A stretch of 64,000 nt of DNA. Origin: CBDHEY01 sp965262305. GTDB lineage: Bacteria; Pseudomonadota; Gammaproteobacteria; Pseudomonadales; Cellvibrionaceae. The notes beneath the pieces are model-generated. The model was not told the origin of the DNA and did no database searches. It was given only the letters and a program-made list of their open reading frames with translations. The number at the start of each line of letters is the position of its first letter. Position 1 is the stretch's first letter. The stretch covers positions 1,054,001 to 1,118,000 of the forward strand of contig CBDHEY010000004.1 of the NCBI GenBank assembly GCA_965262305.1, in the 5' to 3' direction. This document shows, one piece after another, positions 18,963 to 28,227 of the stretch. The translations under genes were made by a program, and so were the position numbers.

Positions 18963-19598
18963 CTAATCCAACAAGTAGTCCAGCTTCCGAAAGAGTAATG
19001 GTAATGACTCGTTCGTGATAAGTATCAATAAATCACAATTAACGTTATAGCCTTCTAATTGATAACTAATTTCAATGACCAGTGAGCTTCCCCAGCGTGC
19101 GTTTTCCATATTAAAGATGTCTGATATTTTTTGATGCTGGCCGAGTACCATCGGTGGGCCAAAGCTAAATTCCATATCAATCTGTTCAGCAATACCTCTT
19201 AGACACGCGCCAAAAAGGATGTTTGTCGTATCCATTAGAAGCTCGCGCTCGGCTTGTTCGTCGACTTCATCCTCATAATTCATAAGCTTGGCGAGATCAA
19301 CAAAGCTCGTGTCGTTAAATAGCAGCATTGCTTCACCAGCAATACCGCCGCCGATAAAACCCTGGCAAACTCCCGATACAGACTCATTGCTATCAATCAC
19401 GTGCAAAGCCATAACAATGTCTGAGGCGCGCATTACTTCTACATGTGGAATTGAAAGAACGACAAAGGCGTCTAATAATCGTGCTAAGCGATCGCCAGCT
19501 TGACCCATGGCGACGTTCGAGATTTCTTGTAAAGCGTCTCGATAATCTTCTTTTAACGTTGTCATGTTTGTCATTGAGCTGTTTCTTAAAATACGCAT
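18963..19598 (-). CDS. CheC-like chemotaxis phosphatase
   Basis: A 211-aa protein with two CheC-type active-site helices. The first matches the D/S-x3-E-x2-N-x22-P consensus exactly: DALQEISN then Pro after 22 residues. The second reads ELLMDTTN with Pro after 22 residues, so its Asp/Ser and Glu positions are replaced by Glu and Asp. CheC/CheX/FliY proteins dephosphorylate CheY~P. The start is uncertain: 19598 gives the longest form, while ATG 19574 or 19565 begin just before the conserved helix, and none has a clear ribosome-binding site. It is co-transcribed with the diguanylate cyclase downstream. Confidence 0.8.
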   Translation of the reverse strand: MRILRNSSMTNMTTLKEDYRDALQEISNVAMGQAGDRLARLLDAFVVLSIPHVEVMRASDIVMALHVIDSNESVSGVCQGFIGGGIAGEAMLLFNDTSFVDLAKLMNYEDEVDEQAERELLMDTTNILFGACLRGIAEQIDMEFSFGPPMVLGQHQKISDIFNMENARWGSSLVIEISYQLEGYNVNCDLLILITNESLPLLFRKLDYLLD

Positions 19599-19946
19599 TT
19601 TGATGATTTTGAGGACATCAAAATGCCACGATATCTATGTTTACTAAGGCCCACAAAATAGGAATGACCTTGAATTCTAAGTGTAGTTGAGGAATTTGGG
19701 GTGAGCACGAAACTCGTTAAAGTTTCCCAAATAGATGTGGTTCCCTAAACGCTTCATGTTGTTAACAACGAAATTTCGCAATAATTCGTGTTGAAAAGTG
19801 ACTTTGGTCGACAATGTTGTGGTGATATTTGTGTAAGTCCCACCAAGATCTCAGTTAAAATTTAACTTTAAAGATTTACCTAATATATTGTCAGTTTAAA
19901 TTAGTTGCCTTTGTAGAAATATTATCTAATAGCAGTGGGGAAGTTC
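19599..19946. other. 348-bp divergent intergenic region, no gene seen
   Basis: It separates the CheC-like gene (reverse) from the DUF2750 gene (forward). A TTGTCA at 19888-19893 is -35-like, but the matching -10 position is poor. No hairpin terminator or ORF of note was seen. Confidence 0.5.
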
Positions 19947-20309
19947 ATGGATCTTGGTGATGATTTTGACGAAAATTACGATGTTTTCATAGCTGATGCA
20001 ATCGAAACTGGCTGTGTTTGGGGATTGGAAAGTGAAGAGGGGTGGGCTTTGTGTCCCTCAATTAATAATGAAGAGATTAATGTTATTCCGCTTTGGTCCC
20101 AACCAGAATATGCTCAGGCTCATTGTGTTGATGAGTGGTCGACTTATCGTCCTATTCCAATTTCATTGGAAGAGTTGCTCGATGACTGGCTTCCGGGCAT
20201 GCATGAAGATCTAATTTTAGTTGGAGTAAATTGGAATCAAGATATGGAAGGCTTAGAAATTGAGCCGCTAGATCTAACAGAAGATATCGATCAAGAAGCT
20301 GCTCAATAA
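19947..20309 (+). CDS. DUF2750 family protein
   Basis: A 120-aa acidic protein that matches DUF2750 along its length: VWGLESEEGWALCPS, VIPLWSQPEYAQAHCVDEW and the C-terminal DWLPGMHEDLILVGVNWN are the family landmarks. Its function is unknown. ATG 19947 is chosen over the GTG at 19935 because GGGGAAG lies about 6 bases before the ATG. It sits upstream of parC on the same strand, separated by about 190 bp. Confidence 0.88.
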   Translation: MDLGDDFDENYDVFIADAIETGCVWGLESEEGWALCPSINNEEINVIPLWSQPEYAQAHCVDEWSTYRPIPISLEELLDDWLPGMHEDLILVGVNWNQDMEGLEIEPLDLTEDIDQEAAQ

Positions 20310-20503
20310 CTCTCCTGTATAGTTAATTGGTGTTCAACTACTCAAAGCGGCTATTGTCAAAATCTGTGAATCTGTTGAACCTCCATGGACCTTCTGCTAT
20401 AACGCGGCAATGAAAAATTCAATACATCGTGCTTGCTCTAATCTGCTAGAAGAAACTTCTAGTCTCTTGTCGTGATGGTTTATTTGCTTCTACAGGCCTT
20501 AGT

Positions 20504-22747
20504 ATGACTGAAATTCAATCTCCAGAATCGCTGGAAGTGCTTCCCCTCAAAGAGTTCACCGAGAAAGCGTACCTTGATTATTCAATGTACGTGATTCTTG
20601 ATCGCGCACTTCCGCATATAGGTGATGGTTTAAAGCCAGTGCAACGCCGAATTATTTACGCTATGAGTGAGCTTGGTTTAAAGGCGTCGGCAAAATACAA
20701 AAAATCCGCCCGAACCGTTGGGGATGTGATTGGTAAATTCCACCCTCACGGCGATAGTGCAGCCTATGAAGCCATGGTGTTGATGGCTCAGCCCTTTTCG
20801 TACAGATATCCACTTGTAGACGGTCAAGGTAACTGGGGCTCTCAAGATGATCCCAAGTCTTTTGCGGCAATGCGTTACACCGAAGCGAAGTTGAGTGCGT
20901 TTACCGAGGTTTTATTGAAAGAACTCGGACAGGGTACTGTTCTCTGGCAACCTAATTTTGATGGGACCTTGGATGAACCTAAGGTCTTACCCGCTCAGGT
21001 TCCGAATTTACTTTTAAATGGAACAACGGGTATTGCTGTAGGGATGGCGACGGACATACCTCCTCATAATTTAAGAGAAGTTGTGAACGCTACCATACAT
21101 GTTTTAGAAAACCCTAAAGCGAGCATTGATGACATTTGCGAATTTATTCCTGGCCCGGATATGCCAACTGATGCAGAAATTATTACGCCTGTTAACGAAA
21201 TTCGCCAAATTTATCGCTCTGGGCGCGGCTCGATCAAAATGCGCGCTGTGTGGCAAAAAGAAGATGGCGATATCGTTATTCATGCATTACCACACCAGGT
21301 AAGCGGCAACAAAATTTTGGAACAGATCGCGGCCCAAATTCAAGCCAAAAAACTCCCTATGGTGGCTGATCTTCGAGATGAATCCGATCATGAAAACCCG
21401 ACTCGATTGGTCATAGTACCGCGTTCTAATCGAGTGGATTTGGAATCGGTAATGGGGCATTTATTCGCCACGACAGATTTAGAGCGTAACTATCGAGTGA
21501 ATCTTAACGTGATTGGAATCGATGGTAAGCCGGGGGTGAAACCTCTAGACAAGATTTTATCTGAGTGGCTAAGTTTTCGCTTAGTCACAGTACGTCGCAG
21601 GTTGCAACATCGTTTAGATTGGGTTGAGCGACGTTTACACTTATTAGATGGATTATTAATTGCTTTTTTAAATTTGGATGAAGTTATCCATATTATTCGC
21701 ACAGAAGACCATCCAAAGCAAAAGCTCATGGAGCGATTTGAGTTATCTGAAGATCAGGCTAATTACATCCTCGATACGCGATTAAGACAGCTTGCTCGAT
21801 TGGAGGAAATGAAAATTCGGTCTGAGCAAGAAGCGCTAGAAAAAGAACGTGATGACCTGCAAAAAACGCTGGGCTCAGCACGCCGATTGAAAACTCTGAT
21901 TAAGAAAGAGCTGGAAGCCGTTGCCAAAGAATATGGTGATGAGAGGCGGTCGCCAATCGTCCAGCGTCAGGAAGCTCAGGCATTTAGCGAATCCGATTTA
22001 CTCACGAGTGATCCGGTCACAGTAGTTCTTTCCGAAAAAGGGTGGATTCGCTCAGCTAAGGGACATGATATAGATCCCACAAGTTTAAATTTCAAATCAG
22101 GCGATGGGTTTAAATTTGCAGTGCGCGGAAAATCCAATGAAACCTTAGTTTTGCTTGATTCTACAGGACGAAGTTACTCGCTTGGAACACACTCGTTGCC
22201 ATCAGCTCGTGGGCAAGGAGAACCTGTTACAGGTCGACTTAACCCGCCAAGCGGTGCTTCAATTTCAGGTCTTCTAATTGGCGACGGAGATCAGCAAGTT
22301 TTATTGTCCTCCGATGCGGGATACGGTTTTATTGCCAAGCTTTCTGATTTGCACTCCAAAAACAAAGCCGGTAAAGCGGCTTTGACCTTACCTAAAGGCG
22401 CACAGGTGTTAAGTCCTGAAATTATTTCCAGCAGCGACGAAGCTTGGTTAGCCGCGATTTCTAACGAAGGTCGAATGCTTGTATTCCCGGTTCGAGATTT
22501 GCCAGAGCTGAGTAAAGGAAAAGGTAACAAGATAATCAATATCCCAGCGGCGAGAGTGCAGTCACGAGAAGAGTTTGTTCTCGCAGTCAAAGTCATCGAT
22601 CAAAAGAAAGTATTAAAAGTTCACTCCGGAAAACGTCACTTAGGACTTAAGTTCAAGGATCTTGAACATTACATGGGTGAGCGTGGTCGAAGAGGTAATA
22701 AGCTTCCTCGAGGTTTTCAAAAAGTCGATTCTGTTGAGGTCGTGTGA
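20504..22747 (+). CDS. parC: DNA topoisomerase IV subunit A
   Basis: A 747-aa type IIA topoisomerase subunit that decatenates daughter chromosomes together with ParE. The N-terminal breakage-rejoining domain holds KPVQRRIIYAM, the resistance-region HPHGDSAAYE and AAMRYTE, whose Tyr is the DNA-linking residue. The Ser and Glu normally changed in quinolone resistance are wild type. The C-terminal part is the beta-pinwheel (about 490-740) and is of ParC rather than GyrA length. parE, often adjacent in gammaproteobacteria, is not in this window. Confidence 0.96.
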   Translation: MTEIQSPESLEVLPLKEFTEKAYLDYSMYVILDRALPHIGDGLKPVQRRIIYAMSELGLKASAKYKKSARTVGDVIGKFHPHGDSAAYEAMVLMAQPFSYRYPLVDGQGNWGSQDDPKSFAAMRYTEAKLSAFTEVLLKELGQGTVLWQPNFDGTLDEPKVLPAQVPNLLLNGTTGIAVGMATDIPPHNLREVVNATIHVLENPKASIDDICEFIPGPDMPTDAEIITPVNEIRQIYRSGRGSIKMRAVWQKEDGDIVIHALPHQVSGNKILEQIAAQIQAKKLPMVADLRDESDHENPTRLVIVPRSNRVDLESVMGHLFATTDLERNYRVNLNVIGIDGKPGVKPLDKILSEWLSFRLVTVRRRLQHRLDWVERRLHLLDGLLIAFLNLDEVIHIIRTEDHPKQKLMERFELSEDQANYILDTRLRQLARLEEMKIRSEQEALEKERDDLQKTLGSARRLKTLIKKELEAVAKEYGDERRSPIVQRQEAQAFSESDLLTSDPVTVVLSEKGWIRSAKGHDIDPTSLNFKSGDGFKFAVRGKSNETLVLLDSTGRSYSLGTHSLPSARGQGEPVTGRLNPPSGASISGLLIGDGDQQVLLSSDAGYGFIAKLSDLHSKNKAGKAALTLPKGAQVLSPEIISSSDEAWLAAISNEGRMLVFPVRDLPELSKGKGNKIINIPAARVQSREEFVLAVKVIDQKKVLKVHSGKRHLGLKFKDLEHYMGERGRRGNKLPRGFQKVDSVEVV

Positions 22748-22956
22748 TGCAGTTTGAAAAAAAAGCGATTTTTATAAGTTTGAGTACTTAATTGAGTCGT
22801 TATTATAAAAAATTTCTTGAATGAATTCAGATTGCGTGACACACTCGAGTCGTAGAAACAATACATTTTGGCGTTAAATGCAACTATTAGTTTGATGTAA
22901 TACTAAAGAGTAATTGCCATTAAATTGATTAAGTATAAAGCATCATAAAGAGTGTT

Positions 22957-23214
22957 ATGCAAAGTTTTAGAAAACATGGCCGTGAACTTGTTAAGTTTGC
23001 TGTTACTTTTAAGCATCGGGAATTAGGTGATATAACTGTAGAAACACGAGACGTGTCGGAAACAGGTGTTTTTGTAAATTGTAAAGATCTAATACCCCAT
23101 TTTTCAATAGGTGATGAAATTACTGCGAAGTTACATCGAGATTGTGAAAATGAATCTCAGGTGGTAGCTAAGGTGGTTCGACTGACAAATGATGGGATTG
23201 GATTGGCGTATTAA
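22957..23214 (+). CDS. small PilZ-domain protein
   Basis: An 85-aa protein made almost wholly of a PilZ domain: RKHGRELVKF gives an RxxxR c-di-GMP motif and RDVSETGVFV the D-x-S-x-x-G motif. It is expected to bind c-di-GMP and act by protein contact. AGAG precedes the ATG. It is a single gene after parC, convergent with the Bax-like gene. Confidence 0.82.
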   Translation: MQSFRKHGRELVKFAVTFKHRELGDITVETRDVSETGVFVNCKDLIPHFSIGDEITAKLHRDCENESQVVAKVVRLTNDGIGLAY

Positions 23215-23225
23215 TTATTCAGGTT

Positions 23226-23996
23226 TTACTCTAAGTCATTGATCCTAATCATAGTCCTAATTTCCTCGATATAATCTTCCCCTCGTTCTGAATACTTTCC
23301 TAAGCCCGCAGCTAATAAATAACCTGTCACCGGTTGATTGTTTTCAATTGCGCTATTGCGAAGTTTTCGTAATTCGGAATAGGCATTATGTGTGTTTAAA
23401 TTTTTAAAATACGAAGCAACCGATTCCGTTGCTGAATCAAATTTTTCTACTTCATGAATTGCTCCAGGGTTTCGATTCTCTGGCACTATTCCACAACCTT
23501 CAGAGAAACACCATTCGCCAAAGTAATTGTTGGCCGTGACAGCAAAACGCGATGTTCCCCACGCTGATTCATTCGCTGCTTGGACTAGGGCAAGTGATCG
23601 TGGAATTGTATTAACTCTTACAAGAAGAGTGTCGATAGCTTCTTCGTTGGTTGCTTCTTCAGAGACGCGAAATTCAGAGCGTAGGTAATTAAGCAATCTT
23701 TTCGATCGCCCCTTAATTTCTCCATGTTTGGAAAAGTTCTCCCGAACAGTTAATAAGGCTTCTCTCTGATCGAGAAGCCGCGCATTTTGTTCGTTGACTA
23801 TCTCACTGAAGTAGTCAAAAAAAATTTTTTTCTTTTTTTTTACGTCTTGGACGTTTGCAAATATTGGTGTGCTTCCTGAAGATGACACTTCAGGGAATGA
23901 AAACAAGTAACGTGTATTACTCAAAATTAATGCTATTGCAAAAATACCAATAACATAAAGTAAAATGACATACCCAATAAACTTCTTACCTTTCAT
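23226..23996 (-). CDS. Bax-like glucosaminidase-domain protein
   Basis: A 256-aa protein with one N-terminal membrane helix (about 8-26) and a periplasmic domain of the mannosyl-glycoprotein endo-beta-N-acetylglucosaminidase/Bax family: LALVQAANESAWGTSRFA, NNYFGEWCF and VASYFKNLNTHNAYSELR. The Glu in AANESAWG is the likely catalytic acid. It probably trims peptidoglycan, by family inference. It follows the P-like replication gene by 22 bases on the same strand, so the three reverse-strand genes here may share a transcript. Confidence 0.88.
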   Translation of the reverse strand: MKGKKFIGYVILLYVIGIFAIALILSNTRYLFSFPEVSSSGSTPIFANVQDVKKKKKIFFDYFSEIVNEQNARLLDQREALLTVRENFSKHGEIKGRSKRLLNYLRSEFRVSEEATNEEAIDTLLVRVNTIPRSLALVQAANESAWGTSRFAVTANNYFGEWCFSEGCGIVPENRNPGAIHEVEKFDSATESVASYFKNLNTHNAYSELRKLRNSAIENNQPVTGYLLAAGLGKYSERGEDYIEEIRTMIRINDLE

Positions 23997-24018
23997 AAAT
24001 TTTCCTATTTTGCTTAAG

Positions 24019-24660
24019 TTAAATGTTTAATTCGTTAGCTAGTGCGGTTATACGTTTTTTATTTTCTTGGTTCGACAAAGGGCTTGGTTCTTTCTTTTCA
24101 ATTTTAGCGTAGCTTATTGCAGGGATATTTTCTCCTGCGTGAATTTTAGCAACCCATTTTTCATACTCTTTTTTATAAACCGGATAAGCAATACTTTCAG
24201 CATTATTTTGTAAGAAAAACCAGTCGCAGGATTTCGCGGCGTGGTAAACAATGGGGTGAGACCAATTATACTCTGCTTTTGGCGATGTCGCGCGACATGC
24301 TTCAATATAGGCTGAGTGGGTATCTGGAATATTTAGATCGTTAAGTTGATCGCAAAAATTCAGCATGGTATGAAGTGTAGGAAGATACTCACTCGATTCG
24401 ATAACTTTTTTTGTTGCGGCGAGCATCGTCTCTGATGAAAAGCGTTTAAGAGAATCAAACCACAGCCTTTTGGTTGCGTTTAAGTCAGTTTCATTTGCAA
24501 ATGCTTTGAAAAATTGATTATGATAATTGCGCTTAAACACCGCAAATATTTGGTTTATTGCATCAATTTTTTCATTTGCTTGTTGGTCAACCTTAGCTTG
24601 CCCAGCTTCGGTCCGTAAGTTCTTCTTCAAGACTAATTTCTCTCGTTGATCGTTCGCCAT
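24019..24660 (-). CDS. phage replication protein P-like / helicase-loader-like protein
   Basis: A 213-aa soluble protein. The core INQIFAVFKRNYHNQFFKAF, WFDSLKRFSSETMLAA and YLPTLHTMLNFCDQL fits the replication-protein-P family related to lambda P. Its start at ATG 24660 lies inside the DnaT-like gene, a 68-base overlap; a TTG 10 codons later (LVLKKN) would shorten the overlap to about 38 bases. The pairing with a DnaT-domain gene suggests a chromosomal primosome or helicase-loading accessory role. It is not part of a visible prophage. Confidence 0.7.
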   Translation of the reverse strand: MANDQREKLVLKKNLRTEAGQAKVDQQANEKIDAINQIFAVFKRNYHNQFFKAFANETDLNATKRLWFDSLKRFSSETMLAATKKVIESSEYLPTLHTMLNFCDQLNDLNIPDTHSAYIEACRATSPKAEYNWSHPIVYHAAKSCDWFFLQNNAESIAYPVYKKEYEKWVAKIHAGENIPAISYAKIEKKEPSPLSNQENKKRITALANELNI

Positions 24661-25777
24661 CTGATGAATTTGCGACAGCGGAATTGTGTTGTCCAGCCCA
24701 ACGACGTTTTACATATTGTAAATATCGCGTGTTCCAAGATGTGTGCACCTGATTAGAATCTCGCCAATATAAAACAAATTCGGGAATAAGCTCTCTTGCA
24801 AAAGTAATATTAATATTAGCCAGTTGTAAAACATCGAATACATCTGCCGAGGGCTGCCAATTCGGTGTAATAGGTTTTGGGTCAGTATTGCTTTCAATTG
24901 TTGAATTAAATTTTTTCCACTGTAAACGCACATGTTGGATGAATTTGCTGTTCCATGTTTTGAGTTTATCGCCCCGTTCTTGCCAATAGAGAATAAACTC
25001 AGGAATAGCATCCTCTATAAATGCCAATGGAATCTCGGCTTGCTGCGTCATTATTTCGATGGCATCAATACTTGGTTTCCAGTTAGCGTGCATTCTATAT
25101 TCAGTGAGTTCTTGGTGGCGCTGTGTTTCAAACTCTCGCCATTTACGTATGGTTTGGTTAATAAATTTAGAGCCCCAAGAGTGATGTGCTTCACCGCGTT
25201 CACGCCAATAGGTTACAAATTCTGGTACTTGTTGTTGTGCAAATGACTCGGGAATATTGTGTTGAGCTAATTGAGCAAGTGTGTCTGAATCAGGCTGCCA
25301 TTGGTTAGATATAAAGTTTTTTCCCAAAAATAGTGGTGTATCTACCGATGGAGCGTAATTGGGTTTATTGGCTAATAACGATTTAGCAGGTGTCGCCACT
25401 TCTCGTTGATGTGTCGTTGCCGATCTGGTTTGTCGAGCAGGCTCTTGTGTTGAACTTGCTGCCGCTTCTACCTTTTCGTTAAAAGCAAATTTTAAATCGT
25501 CACTTTGAATTAATGGGGCAGATGCAACTATGATTATGCCTTTTTCTCGTAAGTTTGTACTTACTCTTTGCAAATCTCTTGGATTCCAAAATGGCATAGC
25601 ATCCAAAAGCCGTTCAACGGTAATTCTATACCACGCATACTGGTTCCTAATGTCAGGTGTCAGTGGGTGGCTGATGTCTGTGAGTGCCGCAAGCATTACA
25701 GACTCTTCCAAACCGAGTGTTGCGGCGATAGAAGGGTAAACGAGAATGGGTTTTTCTGGAATCAGAGAGCTTTTCAT
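24593..25777 (-). CDS. DnaT-like ssDNA-binding protein with three tandem DnaT domains
   Basis: A 394-aa protein. Residues 1-85 form a conserved N-terminal domain (LVYPSIAATLGLEESVMLAA). A variable linker (about 95-150) follows. Then come three copies of the DnaT C-terminal domain at about 155-225, 232-300 and 312-380, each with the pattern W-x-P-S/D, a PEFV/ILYWRE-type helix and a terminal W-x-x-K/R-F/Y-I/L-x-x-V/I. In E. coli DnaT this domain binds ssDNA and helps load DnaB with DnaC at restart forks. Three copies would extend the DNA footprint. It overlaps the P-like gene downstream. Confidence 0.82.
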   Translation of the reverse strand: MKSSLIPEKPILVYPSIAATLGLEESVMLAALTDISHPLTPDIRNQYAWYRITVERLLDAMPFWNPRDLQRVSTNLREKGIIIVASAPLIQSDDLKFAFNEKVEAAASSTQEPARQTRSATTHQREVATPAKSLLANKPNYAPSVDTPLFLGKNFISNQWQPDSDTLAQLAQHNIPESFAQQQVPEFVTYWRERGEAHHSWGSKFINQTIRKWREFETQRHQELTEYRMHANWKPSIDAIEIMTQQAEIPLAFIEDAIPEFILYWQERGDKLKTWNSKFIQHVRLQWKKFNSTIESNTDPKPITPNWQPSADVFDVLQLANINITFARELIPEFVLYWRDSNQVHTSWNTRYLQYVKRRWAGQHNSAVANSSDGERSTREISLEEELTDRSWAS

Positions 25778-25967
25778 AAGCGCAGCACTTTAACATCAAA
25801 TTTTTTTGATCGCACCGAATCTTTCCGCGTTATTGCTGTTCTTGTGTTGATTTTTAAGTTGATTAAAATCAGTTTTCTCTGACACTTAAACCTCTGGGGT
25901 ATGACGAGACTGAGTCGTGGTATGATGACTCATTAGCATCGCGACAAAATAACGATTATTTTAAATC

Positions 25968-26450
25968 ATGTTTACACCTAATTTATCTATTGAAAAAGCC
26001 TATCGATTTTCACGTTTTGATCGAGAAAATGTTTTATCAACGGCGTATCCTCACGAAATTGAGCTTGAGGATGAACGCTGGGCGACAGCTGAACACTATT
26101 TGCACCTTAAGCTTCTTTTAAATGAAAACGTGAAACAACGTATTCGTGATACGACAGATGCACAAAAAGCGTATGAAATTGCGAAGCCGTGGTACCGTCG
26201 ACGTGTAAAGAATTGGAAAAATCTCAGGCGTGTTTTAATGACAAGAGCACTCTATACCAAGGTTCAAATGTACCCTGATGTAAAGGAATTGCTCTTGGCG
26301 ATTGAAGAAGAAAAAATCGTGGAAGTTTCGCTCTATGATCATTACTGGGGAATAGGCCGTGATCAACGTGGCGAAAATATGATGGGAGTTATCTGGATGG
26401 ATATCCGCAACAAAATTCGAAAAGACGAAGGATTAATTCTTGATTCATAG
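25968..26450 (+). CDS. NADAR-family protein (YbiA-like)
   Basis: A 160-aa protein covering the NADAR/YbiA fold: WATAEHYLHLKLL, DAQKAYEIAKPWYRRR and the signature DHYWGIGRDQRGENMMG near the C-terminus. YbiA-type enzymes are N-glycosidases that remove damaged riboflavin-pathway intermediates; other NADAR proteins act on ADP-ribose derivatives. Which applies here is not settled by sequence, though the organism has a complete-looking riboflavin operon at 61-64 kb. It lies 60 bases upstream of radA. Confidence 0.82.
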   Translation: MFTPNLSIEKAYRFSRFDRENVLSTAYPHEIELEDERWATAEHYLHLKLLLNENVKQRIRDTTDAQKAYEIAKPWYRRRVKNWKNLRRVLMTRALYTKVQMYPDVKELLLAIEEEKIVEVSLYDHYWGIGRDQRGENMMGVIWMDIRNKIRKDEGLILDS

Positions 26451-26509
26451 TACTACTGTCCTAGTTTTTCGTGTGTTATCTCAAAATTTAAACAAGGCTC
26501 TGCATAGTT

Positions 26510-27871
26510 TTGGCTAAGCAAAAAACAGCATATGTGTGTCAGGATTGTGGTGCGGAGTACACTAAGTGGCAAGGCCAGTGTTCTGAATGCCGAGCTTGGA
26601 ATACGATTCGTGAAATAAAACTTGGTTCAGTTAAGACCAATTCAGGTACCTTTCAGGGCTACGCTGGTGGTGAATCATCAAAAGTGGTTCCTCTATCGGA
26701 AATAAACCTCGAGGCCCTACCTAGATTTTCTTCTTCGATGCAAGAATTTGATCGAGTGCTTGGCGGTGGTTTTGTGCCTGGTTCCGTGGTGCTTATTGGT
26801 GGTAACCCAGGAGCGGGAAAATCCACACTGCTACTTCAGACTATGTGTAGTCTAGCAGAGGCGTTTGATGCCCTCTATGTCACGGGAGAAGAGTCTCTGC
26901 AGCAGGTTGCCTTGCGCGCGAACCGTCTTGGATTACCGACGGATAAGTTAAAAATGTTATCGGCGACGGACATTACGCAGGTTATGGCTGCGGCGCAGAT
27001 TAATCAGCCAAGAGTGATGGTGGTTGATTCCATTCAGGTGATGCATCACCCAGAAATTCAATCTGCACCTGGAAGCGTTTCTCAAGTGCGAGAATCTGCT
27101 GCCTATTTAACCCGTTTTGCTAAGCAGTCTGGTGTTGTATTGATTTTAGTGGGGCATGTGACCAAAGAGGGCAGTCTCGCGGGGCCAAAAGTACTTGAGC
27201 ATATGATCGACTGCTCCATTATGTTGGATGGGGGGCACGACTCTCGTTTTCGCACGCTTCGTGGTAATAAAAATCGTTTTGGAGCGGTGAATGAGCTGGG
27301 CGTGTTTGCTATGACCGAACAAGGCCTAAAAGAAGTGTCAAATCCTTCTGCGATATTTTTGCAGCGGGCTGAAGAGGTAGCCTCTGGTTCTGTGGTAATG
27401 GTCGTGTGGGAAGGCACGCGACCATTACTCGTTGAAATTCAAGCACTAGTAGACAGTTCAAGCCAGGGCAATCCGCGAAGAGTCGCCGTGGGATTAGAGC
27501 AGAATCGCTTGGCCATGTTATTGGCAGTGCTGCATCGACATGGCGGAATTATGGTGGGAGATCAGGATGTATTTGCCAATGTGGTTGGGGGTGTAAAAAT
27601 TGTTGAAACCAGTGCAGATTTAGCATTGCTATTGGCGTTGGTTTCCAGTTTTCGTGATCGATCGCTACCGCAAGATCTAATTGTATTTGGCGAGGTAGGG
27701 TTGTCTGGTGAGATACGTCCGGTGCCAAGCGGGTTAGAAAGATTAAAAGAAGCGGCGAAGCATGGCTTCAAAACGGCAATTGTTCCAGAGTCAAATGCTC
27801 CAAAAGAACTGATTCAAGGTTTAAAAGTGATAGCAGTGAAAAAATTGAGCGATGCATTGGATGCTATTTAG
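26510..27871 (+). CDS. radA: DNA repair protein RadA, TTG start
   Basis: A 453-aa RecA-like ATPase that helps branch migration in homologous recombination. Order: zinc finger CQDCG...CSEC (residues 10-30), Walker A GGNPGAGKSTL (about 97), RadA motif LRGNKNRFG (about 255) and a Lon-like C-terminal domain ending after GEVGLSGEIRP. The start is TTG at 26510; no in-frame ATG precedes the zinc finger, and the resulting M-A-K-x-K-T-A-Y-V-C fits other RadA N-termini. It is convergent with the two PilZ genes; the stops are 1 base apart. Confidence 0.96.
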   Translation: MAKQKTAYVCQDCGAEYTKWQGQCSECRAWNTIREIKLGSVKTNSGTFQGYAGGESSKVVPLSEINLEALPRFSSSMQEFDRVLGGGFVPGSVVLIGGNPGAGKSTLLLQTMCSLAEAFDALYVTGEESLQQVALRANRLGLPTDKLKMLSATDITQVMAAAQINQPRVMVVDSIQVMHHPEIQSAPGSVSQVRESAAYLTRFAKQSGVVLILVGHVTKEGSLAGPKVLEHMIDCSIMLDGGHDSRFRTLRGNKNRFGAVNELGVFAMTEQGLKEVSNPSAIFLQRAEEVASGSVVMVVWEGTRPLLVEIQALVDSSSQGNPRRVAVGLEQNRLAMLLAVLHRHGGIMVGDQDVFANVVGGVKIVETSADLALLLALVSSFRDRSLPQDLIVFGEVGLSGEIRPVPSGLERLKEAAKHGFKTAIVPESNAPKELIQGLKVIAVKKLSDALDAI

Positions 27872-27872
27872 C

Positions 27873-28223
27873 TTAGACCGCTTGATCATTCTCAATATTC
27901 TGTGATTGGCTATTTTCCGCAATGAGTGATTCCAACTTAGATTGATCATCGGAATTTATTGGACTGGCCATCATTCCAACAATGTGTTCTTTTACGTGCG
28001 CCACCTGTCCGTGAAGCGTTACGGTTTCCTCATTGCCAAGATCGATTTGCAAAGAAATTTCTTTGCCAAACAAGAGGTTGTGGGGTTCTAGTACTGCGAC
28101 TTTAGCACCGCGCATAGAAACATCCAGCAAATGGCACTCAAATGTATCTGCCTCGAAGTAGATATAACCATAGCCCCTATGGCCGATACGTTCGTCTTGT
28201 CGTCTTTCTGATTCGGAGTTCAT
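27873..28223 (-). CDS. PilZ-domain protein
   Basis: A 116-aa c-di-GMP receptor-type protein. RRQDER gives the RxxxR arm and DVSMRGAKV the D-x-S-x-x-G motif, followed by a beta-barrel and an acidic Gln/Asn-rich tail. It is the second gene of a two-gene PilZ operon; its start is 4 bases after the stop of the MapZ-like gene. Confidence 0.85.
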   Translation of the reverse strand: MNSESERRQDERIGHRGYGYIYFEADTFECHLLDVSMRGAKVAVLEPHNLLFGKEISLQIDLGNEETVTLHGQVAHVKEHIVGMMASPINSDDQSKLESLIAENSQSQNIENDQAV

Positions 28224-28227
28224 TTTT

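Noticed and set aside
20504..22747. Quinolone-resistance change in parC
   Set aside because: The usual Ser and Glu positions in HPHGDSAAYE are wild type.
24019..25777. Prophage origin for the P-like and DnaT-like genes
   Set aside because: No integrase, structural or lysis genes are nearby, and the neighbours are ordinary chromosomal genes.
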